A model generated the notes under the pieces. It saw only the letters and a list, made by a program, of their open reading frames with translations. It was not told where the DNA came from and did not search any database. 64,000 nt of DNA from assembly GCA_039821555.1 (NCBI GenBank), contig JBCBNX010000001.1, forward strand, positions 1 to 64,000. The letters are read 5' to 3'. Of this stretch, positions 34,433-42,146 are shown piece by piece (position 1 is the first letter of the stretch; every line of letters begins with the position of its first letter). The position numbers were made by a program, and so were the translations under genes. This DNA comes from Bacteroidota bacterium (GTDB lineage: Bacteria > Bacteroidota > Rhodothermia > Rhodothermales > Rubricoccaceae).

Positions 34433-35998
34433 CTATTCGTCTACGCGCATCAGTTCGAGTTCGTAGAACCAGAGGTCGTCGTTCGGCACGTCGAGGCGAA
34501 GCTCTTGGATGTCGTTGGCGGGACTGAGAACGAACTGTGCGTTGCCGGGGCCGAACCACGCGTATTCCTCGCGCCAGTCGACGCGGAAGACGTCGCCGTG
34601 GAGGTGCGTGAGGTCAGCAACCCACGCAGCGGCGTCGAACCGCAGCACGAGGCCTGCGTCTTCGAAAACGACGGAAGCACCGCCGTAGAGGTCGCTCTCG
34701 AACGTCGCCGCGTAGTCGGCGAGTGCCAACGTAGGGGGCAGATCGCCCCGGTCGGCCGTCGCGCTGTCGATCCGGGCATAGAACTGCTCGCGGTTGCCAC
34801 GGTCGAAGGAGCGGTAGTCGGCGGCATAGTCCCGGACCTGGCCGGCGTCGTCTGTCACGCCGAGGTAGGCGTCCACGACGCGGCTCGTGAGCGCCGAGGC
34901 CAGCGCCGTCATGCTGTTAGTCAGGACGACCACGCCGAGGTTCTCCTCAGGGACGAGCACGGTGCGCGAAAACATCCCATCGTAGCCGCCGCCGTGGTCG
35001 ATGAGCCACCGCCCGTGGTAGTCGCGGACGAACCAGCCGAGCGCTGCCGCGCGGAAGTGCGTGTACGGGTTGCGCGCGCGGGCGGCTTGGCTGATCGGGA
35101 GGATCGTGTGCGGCGACCACATCGTGTGCTGCTGGGCCTCGGAGAAGAGCATCGTCTCCGCGCCTGAATCACGGACGAGCGTGCCGCCGCCGAGTTGCAG
35201 CCGCATCCACAGCGCGATGTCGTCCACGCTGCTGATGAGCGCGCCCGCCGCACCCATCGCGTCCCAGTTCATCCATTCGACGGTGATGAGCGAATCTGGA
35301 AACGGCTTGTGCGGCGTAGCGACGTTGTCGAGGACCGGCAGCGCGTTCGTGCTCGTGACCGTGCGGTCCATGCCGAGCGGGTCGAGGATGCGTTCCTGGA
35401 CGACCTCGGCCCACGGCTGGCCTGTCACGGCGCGGATCACCTCACCGGCAGTGATGACCATGAGGTTCGAGTAGCCATATGACGCGCGGAACGGCCCCGC
35501 CGGGTCGAGGTGGCGCGCACGACGGACGACCTCCTCAGCGGTGTAGTCGCTGTCGTACCACAGCAGATCGCCGCTGTAGGTGCCGAGGCCACTGCCGTGG
35601 CTGAGCAGGTCGCGTACCCGCATTGCCTCGGTTACGTAGGGATCGTAGAGCTCGAAGTAGGGGAGGTGGTCCACCACCCGGTCGTCCCAACTCAGCCGCC
35701 CTTCGTCCACGAGCATTGCCAGGAGCGCCGCCGTGAACGCCTTCGTGTTCGAGGCGATGGCAAACAGCGTGTGCTCGTCAACAGGCTGATCCTCGCCGAC
35801 CGTCCGCGTCCCGTAGCCCTTGGCGTGCACCACCTCGCCGTCCTTCACGATGGCAACGGCGAGCCCCGGCACGGGCCACTCGTCCAACGCAGTCTCGATG
35901 TAGGCGTCTAGCGCGTCGAGATCGACGTTCGTCGCGGGCTGAGCAATCGCGAGCGGCGCGACGAGGAATAGAACGACGAGGAGGAGGTAGCGGAGCAT
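34433..35998 (-). CDS. Serine hydrolase, class C beta-lactamase-related, with C-terminal DUF3471-like domain
   Basis: A 521-residue periplasmic protein with a signal peptide (LLLVVLFLVAPLAIAQ). The beta-lactamase/DD-peptidase fold (~25-380) has S83-N-T-K86, Y177-S-N179 and a C-terminal HGGGYDG in place of KTG, the usual form in the esterase/peptidase-like S12 proteins. The last ~110 residues form a small beta-rich domain like DUF3471. This is more likely a peptidase or esterase of the Pab87/EstB kind than a resistance enzyme. ATG 35998 precedes the signal peptide; 54 extra bases upstream are not needed. Confidence 0.88.
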   Translation of the reverse strand: MLRYLLLVVLFLVAPLAIAQPATNVDLDALDAYIETALDEWPVPGLAVAIVKDGEVVHAKGYGTRTVGEDQPVDEHTLFAIASNTKAFTAALLAMLVDEGRLSWDDRVVDHLPYFELYDPYVTEAMRVRDLLSHGSGLGTYSGDLLWYDSDYTAEEVVRRARHLDPAGPFRASYGYSNLMVITAGEVIRAVTGQPWAEVVQERILDPLGMDRTVTSTNALPVLDNVATPHKPFPDSLITVEWMNWDAMGAAGALISSVDDIALWMRLQLGGGTLVRDSGAETMLFSEAQQHTMWSPHTILPISQAARARNPYTHFRAAALGWFVRDYHGRWLIDHGGGYDGMFSRTVLVPEENLGVVVLTNSMTALASALTSRVVDAYLGVTDDAGQVRDYAADYRSFDRGNREQFYARIDSATADRGDLPPTLALADYAATFESDLYGGASVVFEDAGLVLRFDAAAWVADLTHLHGDVFRVDWREEYAWFGPGNAQFVLSPANDIQELRLDVPNDDLWFYELELMRVDE

Positions 35999-36052
35999 GG
36001 CGCTGCGGGGTAAGCACGAGGAGTTGCCCGCAACATACCGCGCCGTCGCCAC

Positions 36053-36523
36053 TCAGCTTTCGTAGCGATACACGAGTGACTCGGCCTTGGCCGGTCCCTT
36101 GATGATCCACGTGAGCCTAAGATGGTCGGGTTCGATGTCAAGGCGCAGAGAGTAGTAGTCCTTGTCGCAGACGTGTGGGGCTACTGAGCGCCACAGCGTC
36201 GGCGTCTCTGGAGCGAGGTCGAAGAGCAGGACGGGGTGATTGACCCCAAAGCGCAGATGCTCAAGCTGGATGAGCGGCGACGTGTCCGCGTTCCTGGTCC
36301 AGCGGTAGACGTTGTGGAAGACGAAGGGCTCGCCTCGTCCTGGTGTAAACAGACCGCTTTCTTCGAAGCCAAGTGCGTCGTCGGACGGTTGGGACACGAT
36401 GACCTGGCCCTTGCCCCGGCCCGTCCAGCCGGTCGCGCTCGTCGATTTCGCGTCGAAGTACAGTGAGCGGATGGTTGCGATCCGCTGCCAGAGTAGGTCG
36501 AGTGTGTCGATGTCGTCGGTCAA
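36053..36523 (-). CDS. DUF6314-like protein, translationally coupled
   Basis: A 156-residue protein. TTG 36523 is proposed as start because it overlaps the stop of the upstream gene as TTGA (36523-36520); the longer frame to 36598 would lie wholly within that gene. Sequence features: alternating strands GRGKGQVIVSQPSDDALGFEESG, YRWTRN, LEHLRFGVNHPVLLFDL and PHVCDKDYYSLRLDI, reminiscent of the lipocalin-like DUF6314 family. Function unknown. The coupling to the barrel protein may be only positional. Confidence 0.65.
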   Translation of the reverse strand: MTDDIDTLDLLWQRIATIRSLYFDAKSTSATGWTGRGKGQVIVSQPSDDALGFEESGLFTPGRGEPFVFHNVYRWTRNADTSPLIQLEHLRFGVNHPVLLFDLAPETPTLWRSVAPHVCDKDYYSLRLDIEPDHLRLTWIIKGPAKAESLVYRYES

Positions 36524-39500
36524 AACGCGAGAGCGGCTTGAATGCGGTAGTAGATGTCGAGGTCGCTCCACGTGAGGTCGGCGTCGATCTCGCCCCACGG
36601 CGCAGCCATGCCGAAGCTGTGGAGCAGTTCGAATCCCCCAATCGAGAGGACGTTCTTGGCTTCAGCGCCAACACCCGTCCGCCGGATCGCATTGTCCAGG
36701 TCGGTCCCCGTCCAGACGAGGGCGGCATCGGTAAAGAGCGAGAAGCCCGTGCGACCGAAGCCGAGGAAACCCAGGATGGTCGTCTGGAGGTCGAACGAGG
36801 GCGGGAGGCGGTATTCGAGCGTGCCGAAGAGGACGCGGTCGCCGAGCGCAGGCCGCCGGTAGCCGCGCACGCGCTCCAGTTCGTCGTTGGTAAGCGAGCC
36901 GTAGATCGGGACGAAGAGGTCGAGGTCGTCGAACCGGGCGAGGCCGAGCACGTCCTGCGCGAAGCCGCCGCCGAAGCGGGCCTGCGCGCGGCCGTAGGCG
37001 TAGAGCCGCCCGAAGCCGAGCGGGTCAGGCAGGACTGAGTAGGCCGCGAGGTCGGGGAGTGCAAACGTGCCGCCGGTGTTCACCTCGGGTACGCCGACCG
37101 TCAGCCGAGCACGCACGCCGAGGCCGTCGAGTGGGTGAATCACGTTGAAGCGGTAAGGGCGGAGCTTCTTGTAGGCCAGCCCGAATCGCACGTCGGCGCG
37201 CAGGCCCTCCTCCGGGACCGGAAGCGAACCGCCCGCTACGTCTACCGTGCCGATGTCGGCGAAGTCCTCAGCGTCGAACGGCTCGGCGTAGGCGAGGCGC
37301 AGTCGCACGGCAGCCGAGAGCGCCGAGTAGGGCTGGTCCAGCCAGTCGAGCGGCCAGATCGCCGCCACGTCGCCGCCGCTGAGGTTCTCGACGAGTACGT
37401 CGTCACCGTAGAACTGCGACGCGCCTGGGATGCGGTAGCCGCGGAAGACGAGGCTCGGCGCCTGCGTGTTGTTGACGTAGGTGCCGAGCGCGAACGTCTC
37501 CCCGGCGAAGTCTGGAATCGAGATTCCGGCAAGGAGTCCAAGCTGGTGCTTGCCAAGCGGCTCCGTCCACGACGTTGTCCCGAAGAGACCATAGTCGTCG
37601 GCGCTGTTGTAGTAGGGAAACGCAATGCTGAACGCGTGGGTGAGGTTGGCGAGCGCGTTGTAGGCGTAGCGTTCGCGGATGAGTGCGGGGTCAGGTTCGA
37701 TCCGGTAGGGTACTGCTGCTGCGGGCCGGTGCGTCGTCCAGGCTCGGTAGGCAGGGGGTACGACGCTCGGTGCAGGCTCGACGGTCAGCACCCGGTCTGC
37801 CGGGACGAGGTAGGCGCGGTCGCGCTGCTTCGTGTCCGTCGACCGCAGCAGCAGACGCCCGGTAGGGTGCGTCGAGTCGGCCGGGAGCCAGGCGTCGACG
37901 TCGGCCCCGTTGAACAGGTAGGTGAGGCGGGTGGCGGAGGGCGCTCGGCTGTCGGCGGTCGGCCGCGGCGGATTGACATCTATCGGGGCGAGGATACCTG
38001 TTGAACTGTCCCCCTCGCTTGCGGGGGGGACAGATCGAGCGTCAGCGAGATCAGGGGGGGCATCCGTCGTGGCACTGAGGTCCGCCACGAACACGTTCGG
38101 CACGTCGTCGCGCATCGACGTGAAGGCGAGGCGCTGGCCGTCGGGGCTCCAGACGGGGCCGCGGTTGTCGACGCCCTCGTCCGCGAGGTTGGCAAGCGAA
38201 GTCACGTCCCCCGTCTCTGCATCGATGAGGATGAGGTCGCGTGTGCCGTCTGCGTCGAAACGAGCGGCGGCGAGGCGGGTGCCATCGGGGCTCCACGTCA
38301 GCCTCGTCAACTGCACGTCGCCTGCGAAGCTGGTCAGAGGCGTCTCCACATCGGTGGTCAGGTCCAGCACAAACACGTTTGCGGTGCCCTGCGCGCCGAT
38401 CCCAACGAAGGCCAGGCGGTCGCCGTCGGGGGCATACGTCGGGCTGTGCGCGCGGCGATTCTTCGTGAGCTGCACCGTGCGCTCCGTCTCGGTGTGCGTG
38501 ACGTAGAGGTCGTTGATGAGCGACCCATGCTGCCCCCGGTGCCGCCGCGCGTAGGCGATGTGCTGGCCGTCGGGGTGCCAGGCGAACGGCGCCTGCACCG
38601 CACCTTCAGCGATGACCTTCACGTTACGCCCGCGCTCGGCGATTGCGAGCGAGTCGCCGGGGTTGGTCATCACGTAGAGCCGCCGCACCGGCCGCGCAAG
38701 CGTCGAGAGCGTGAGGCCCGCAATCAGGCTCGTGTCCGGGCTCGCCGCGACCTGGTGGAGATACTGCCCCGGCAACGGCAGCGGGTCGGCGTTCAGCGAG
38801 TCGAGGCGCTCCATCTGGCTCGCCATCGTGTTGTAGTAGACGTTGACGTGCTTGCGCCACTCGCTGTAGAAGCTGCGGTATGACCGCCCGGTCGTAGCCT
38901 GAAACGCCGCGTAGAAATCGTGGACGCGGAAGAAGGGGAGGGCGAGCGGGCCGAGCGCGATGGGCTTGCGGTGGGCGAGGAGGTTGACCATCGTCGAGTC
39001 GCCGTAGCGCTCGGCGAGGTAGCGCGTCTGGCTGTTGCCGACGGCGTACTTCAGCCGGCCATTCCACGCGCTCGTGCCGTCCGCGTACCTCAGCCGGTCT
39101 TCGAAGACGGCAGTGCGGAGCCAGCGGTCGCCGCGCTGCGCGTCCCACTCTTCGGTGAGGTACTGCGCCACGCCCTCCGCCCAGAAGCTCGGAATCGGGT
39201 TCGCGATGACATACTGCAGCGACTGGAGCGGGCCCAGGTTGGGGCGGATGGCGCGGTAGTGGAAGAGGTGCGCGAGCTCGTGCGCGAGCACCTTGCGCAG
39301 CCATTTCACGTCGCCGGTCCAGATCGTGGCTACGTCGTTGACGTGGACCCAGATCGTCGTGAAGCCCGCAGCGCCGAAGTTGAAGGCGATCCCGTTGGCG
39401 ATCTCGTCCTCGTCCGAGAGGTAGATGCGCAGCCGCCGGTCGAAGGTGAGGCCGCCGAACGCGACGGAGAGCGAGTCGTAGCTCGCTTCGGCGATGGCCG

Positions 39501-39675
39501 CCGCGTGCGCTTCGATGCCAGCGAGACGGGCCGGGTAGGCGATCTCAAAGTGCTCGGTCTCCGCGACCTGCCAGTCGAGTTCCGGATGGTTGCGGCCGTT
39601 GAAGAAGCTGAAGCCCTGCGCGGCGGCGTCGGCGGCGAGGACGAACAGCAGGGCGGTGAGCAGGAGCGAGCGCAT
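36520..39675 (-). CDS. Outer-membrane fusion: gluzincin-like metallopeptidase, PD40 propeller, BamA-like barrel (paralogue 1)
   Basis: A 1051-residue exported protein with a signal peptide (LLLTALLFVLAADAAAQ). Residues ~30-270 resemble peptidase MA/M1-like gluzincins: H132-E-L-A-H136 (VLAHELAHLFH) and E167 in SFWAEGVAQY, the spacing expected for the third zinc ligand. Residues ~290-545 hold PD40/TolB-type blades (WHPDGQHIAYAR, YAPDGDRLAF, WSPDGTRLAA, WSPDGQRLAF). The rest (~640-1051) is an Omp85/BamA-like surface-antigen barrel ending in a C-terminal Phe. A palindromic repeat is read in frame between propeller and barrel. Its paralogue lies at 57968-61210. Function unknown: automated names such as biopolymer transporter Tol rest only on the propeller. 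Confidence 0.85.
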   Translation of the reverse strand: MRSLLLTALLFVLAADAAAQGFSFFNGRNHPELDWQVAETEHFEIAYPARLAGIEAHAAAIAEASYDSLSVAFGGLTFDRRLRIYLSDEDEIANGIAFNFGAAGFTTIWVHVNDVATIWTGDVKWLRKVLAHELAHLFHYRAIRPNLGPLQSLQYVIANPIPSFWAEGVAQYLTEEWDAQRGDRWLRTAVFEDRLRYADGTSAWNGRLKYAVGNSQTRYLAERYGDSTMVNLLAHRKPIALGPLALPFFRVHDFYAAFQATTGRSYRSFYSEWRKHVNVYYNTMASQMERLDSLNADPLPLPGQYLHQVAASPDTSLIAGLTLSTLARPVRRLYVMTNPGDSLAIAERGRNVKVIAEGAVQAPFAWHPDGQHIAYARRHRGQHGSLINDLYVTHTETERTVQLTKNRRAHSPTYAPDGDRLAFVGIGAQGTANVFVLDLTTDVETPLTSFAGDVQLTRLTWSPDGTRLAAARFDADGTRDLILIDAETGDVTSLANLADEGVDNRGPVWSPDGQRLAFTSMRDDVPNVFVADLSATTDAPPDLADARSVPPASEGDSSTGILAPIDVNPPRPTADSRAPSATRLTYLFNGADVDAWLPADSTHPTGRLLLRSTDTKQRDRAYLVPADRVLTVEPAPSVVPPAYRAWTTHRPAAAVPYRIEPDPALIRERYAYNALANLTHAFSIAFPYYNSADDYGLFGTTSWTEPLGKHQLGLLAGISIPDFAGETFALGTYVNNTQAPSLVFRGYRIPGASQFYGDDVLVENLSGGDVAAIWPLDWLDQPYSALSAAVRLRLAYAEPFDAEDFADIGTVDVAGGSLPVPEEGLRADVRFGLAYKKLRPYRFNVIHPLDGLGVRARLTVGVPEVNTGGTFALPDLAAYSVLPDPLGFGRLYAYGRAQARFGGGFAQDVLGLARFDDLDLFVPIYGSLTNDELERVRGYRRPALGDRVLFGTLEYRLPPSFDLQTTILGFLGFGRTGFSLFTDAALVWTGTDLDNAIRRTGVGAEAKNVLSIGGFELLHSFGMAAPWGEIDADLTWSDLDIYYRIQAALAF
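38006..38060. repeat. Palindromic repeat, copy 2 (inside a coding sequence)
   Basis: CTGTCCCCCTCGC and GCGGGGGGGACAG (38006-38033; 13-base arms with one mismatch, loop TT) followed by ATCGAGCGTCAGCGAGATCA and a run of G. Same 28-base architecture and G-rich tail as the copy at 20911. It encodes LADARSVPPASEGDSS on the minus strand, without breaking the frame. Confidence 0.8.
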
Positions 39676-39853
39676 ACAGACGGATCAAGAGTGAGCGCGG
39701 TCCGGAGACGGGGCGTCAGCCGCCACGATACTACATCCACGCGCGCGTGTGCCGGTTGAGCCAGCGAGGCCGCGAGACGAAAGCGGTGACGGAGACAACA
39801 GCCGTGCCGTACACTGCACTCGCCCACCGCTTCGTCTGCCCGCCTGCCCCGCC

Positions 39854-40732
39854 GTGTTCGATTGGATCTACGACCCCCAAGCCTGGGTCGCCCTCGCCAC
39901 CCTCACCTCGCTCGAGATCGTCCTCGGGATCGACAACATTGTCTTCATCTCGATCCTGACGGGGCGGCTGCCCGAAGATCAGCAGCCGCGCGCGCGCTTC
40001 ATCGGCCTCGCGCTGGCGATGGGCATGCGCATCGCGCTGCTCTTCTCGATCGCCTGGGTGATGAGCCTGACCACGCCGCTCTTCACCATCCCCTTCCTCG
40101 ACGCGATCACGGGCTTCGGCGAATCAGCGCGGCATGGCATGGCCGCCCTCGGCGAGGCGACCGGTCTGACCGATGGGCCCGCCGCGATCACCGGGCGTGA
40201 CCTCATTCTGCTCGTTGGCGGCTTTTTCCTGGTCGGCAAGGCCACGCACGAGATCCACAACAAACTCGAAGGCGACGCTGAGCAGCACGGCACTGCCAAG
40301 AAAACGGCAAGCTTCGGCTCGGTCCTCATCCAGATCGCGATTCTCGATATCGTGTTTTCCCTCGATTCCGTCATCACCGCAGTCGGCATGGCCGATGACA
40401 TTGCCGTCATGGTCATCGCCGTCATTATCGCCGTCGGCATCATGATGATCTCGGCTGGGCCGGTGTCGGACTTTGTCCAGAAGCACCCAACGGTGAAGAT
40501 GCTCGCGCTAGCGTTCCTCATCCTGATCGGCGTGACGCTGATCGCAGAAGGGCTCGGACAGCATATCCCGAAAGGCTACATCTACTCCGCCATGGCGTTC
40601 TCGCTCTTCGTCGAGGTGCTAAATCTTCGCACGAAGCGGGCGAAGAAAGCGATGCCTGCGCCCGTTCAACTGCACGGGATCAACTATGACGAGTACCCCG
40701 TCGCCGGGCAGATGCCGGAGGACAACGCCTAG
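39854..40732 (+). CDS. TerC-family integral membrane protein
   Basis: A 292-residue multi-pass protein of the TerC/Alx type. The start is placed at GTG 39854 because VFDWIYDPQAWVALATLTSL begins like the family; the 35 codons before it are low complexity. Signature sequences LEIVLGIDNIVFISIL and IAILDIVFSLDSVITAVGMA carry the two conserved acidic residues in membrane helices. Members export Mn2+ (Alx, MneA/YkoY), often helping metalation of exported proteins, or are linked to tellurite resistance. No tellurite genes are nearby, so a Mn2+ role is more likely. Confidence 0.9.
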   Translation: MFDWIYDPQAWVALATLTSLEIVLGIDNIVFISILTGRLPEDQQPRARFIGLALAMGMRIALLFSIAWVMSLTTPLFTIPFLDAITGFGESARHGMAALGEATGLTDGPAAITGRDLILLVGGFFLVGKATHEIHNKLEGDAEQHGTAKKTASFGSVLIQIAILDIVFSLDSVITAVGMADDIAVMVIAVIIAVGIMMISAGPVSDFVQKHPTVKMLALAFLILIGVTLIAEGLGQHIPKGYIYSAMAFSLFVEVLNLRTKRAKKAMPAPVQLHGINYDEYPVAGQMPEDNA

Positions 40733-40759
40733 TCAACCATGAGTGTAATGAGCCCGAAC

Positions 40760-40787
40760 GTGTTGCGTGTTGCGTGCTGCGTGTTTG
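40760..40787. repeat. Heptamer tandem repeat GTGTTGC-like, four units
   Basis: GTGTTGC (40760-40766), GTGTTGC (40767-40773), GTGCTGC (40774-40780) and GTGTTTG (40781-40787), in the spacer after the TerC-family gene and 81 bases before the methyltransferase start. Confidence 0.85.
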
Positions 40788-40867
40788 GCACGAGCGTTGG
40801 GCGCGGCCGTCGCGAACTGCCTCGCCGAGGGCCCCCTCGCTGGCCGGTGGCGAGGTTCCTAGCCCGC

Positions 40868-41599
40868 ATGGCCCCGGTTCTCTTGCTCCTGTTCGTGTTA
40901 GGATGCGGCGCCCCTACGGACGCCACGCAGGCCCAGCCTTCGGGGGCGAGCGAGGCAGACACGGCTTACGTCTACCGTTCGCCTAGCCGCGACGGGATCG
41001 GCAAGGTCTACATGGGCCGCGAGATCTCGCGCGTGATGGGCCACCGCGGGGCCGCCTGGCTGGAGCGCCCCGACCGCGAACGCACGGAGCGGCCCGACCT
41101 CGTCATCGAGGGCCTCGCGCTCCTCTCGAACTACACCGTCGCCGACGTGGGCGCGGGGACAGGCTACTTCACCTTTCGCATCGCCGAGGCCGTCCCACAA
41201 GGCCGCGTCTTCGCGGTCGACATCCAGCCCGAGATGCTCGCCATCATCGAGCAGCGGCAGGAGGACCTCGGCGTCGACAACATCACGCGCGTGCTGGGCA
41301 CCGAGTCGAGTCCCGAACTCCCCGCCGACACGCTTGACGCGACGCTGCTCGTGGATTCCTACCACGAGTTCGCGTACCCCATGGAGATGCTCGCTGCGAT
41401 TTTCGCTGCTACGAAGCCCGGCGGCAAGCTCGTCCTGATCGAGTACCGCGGCGAGGACCCGAGCGTGCCGATCAAGCCGCTGCACAAGATGACCGAGGCG
41501 CAGGTACGCCTGGAGGTCGAGGCGGCCGGCTTCCAGTTCGTCGCCAACCGCGACTTCCTCCCGCAGCAGCACTTTCTCGTGTTCGAGAAGCCGGGGTGA
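40868..41599 (+). CDS. SAM-dependent methyltransferase-fold lipoprotein
   Basis: A 243-residue protein with a short signal peptide and lipobox (LLLFVLGCG, Cys17) from ATG 40868. The mature part is a class I methyltransferase: VADVGAGTGYFTFRIAEAV (motif I), VFAVDIQPEM (motif II acidic residue), ATLLVDSYHEF and FAATKPGGKLVLIEY. A lipid-anchored exported methyltransferase is unexpected because SAM is cytoplasmic; related exported proteins with this fold occur in Proteobacteria and Bacteroidota without known activity. The alternative is a start further upstream, which still keeps the hydrophobic segment. Confidence 0.82.
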   Translation: MAPVLLLLFVLGCGAPTDATQAQPSGASEADTAYVYRSPSRDGIGKVYMGREISRVMGHRGAAWLERPDRERTERPDLVIEGLALLSNYTVADVGAGTGYFTFRIAEAVPQGRVFAVDIQPEMLAIIEQRQEDLGVDNITRVLGTESSPELPADTLDATLLVDSYHEFAYPMEMLAAIFAATKPGGKLVLIEYRGEDPSVPIKPLHKMTEAQVRLEVEAAGFQFVANRDFLPQQHFLVFEKPG

Positions 41600-41636
41600 G
41601 CGAGCCGGACTGTGTGGGTGTACGGGGGCGTGGGAG

Positions 41637-42146
41637 CTAATCCCAATCGTTGAACACGAAGTCGCCGATCTGCCGGATTCCCCAAGAGCGCATCTCGTAA
41701 CGGAAGTATTTCTGTTCACCTGCGTCCATCGACGCGAGCCATGCATCGGGGTGTGCTTTCAGCGTCTCTAGCGGGACCGGGTGAAACGAGACGGAGGCAA
41801 AGAGGGCAGCGACCTCCGGCTCCTCGGTGAACTCATGGCTCATGTACGGTCGTGGCTTGTCTGTGAAAGCGATAACCGGATAAGCCTTGTTGCAAAGCAC
41901 CGTAGTCTCGCGATCGTCGAGTTCGAGGCGAGCGTAGGCGTAGCTGGTGGGAATGTTTGAGCGTAACTCGATGCGGAGAACACGTCCACCGACCTTTCGG
42001 GCTACGTAAAAGCAGGCCGCCTTGAACCTAGCAAGGTCAACAACGCTACCGTCGGGAAGGCTGCCCTCTGTGATTCCCAAGGGAAGAGGTCGTAGGCTGT
42101 CGAGATCAACGTCCACCCTACTACCCTCATACTCCGACACCCTCAC
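41637..42146 (-). CDS. Protein of unknown function coupled to pckA
   Basis: A 169-residue soluble protein with a GTG start that overlaps the pckA stop (GTGA, 42146-42143), so it is translated with pckA. I do not recognise the family. Notable strings: FKAACFYVARKVGGRVLRIELRS, TTVLCNKAYPVIAFTD and a Trp-rich end (EMRSWGIRQIGDFVFNDWD). No signal peptide or membrane segment. The coupling hints at a role near gluconeogenesis or in PckA control, but that is inference. Confidence 0.65.
   Translation of the reverse strand: MRVSEYEGSRVDVDLDSLRPLPLGITEGSLPDGSVVDLARFKAACFYVARKVGGRVLRIELRSNIPTSYAYARLELDDRETTVLCNKAYPVIAFTDKPRPYMSHEFTEEPEVAALFASVSFHPVPLETLKAHPDAWLASMDAGEQKYFRYEMRSWGIRQIGDFVFNDWD

Noticed and set aside
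34433..35998. A class C beta-lactamase (resistance gene)
   Set aside because: The KTG motif is replaced by HGGG and a DUF3471-like domain is attached, as in S12 peptidases and esterases rather than AmpC.
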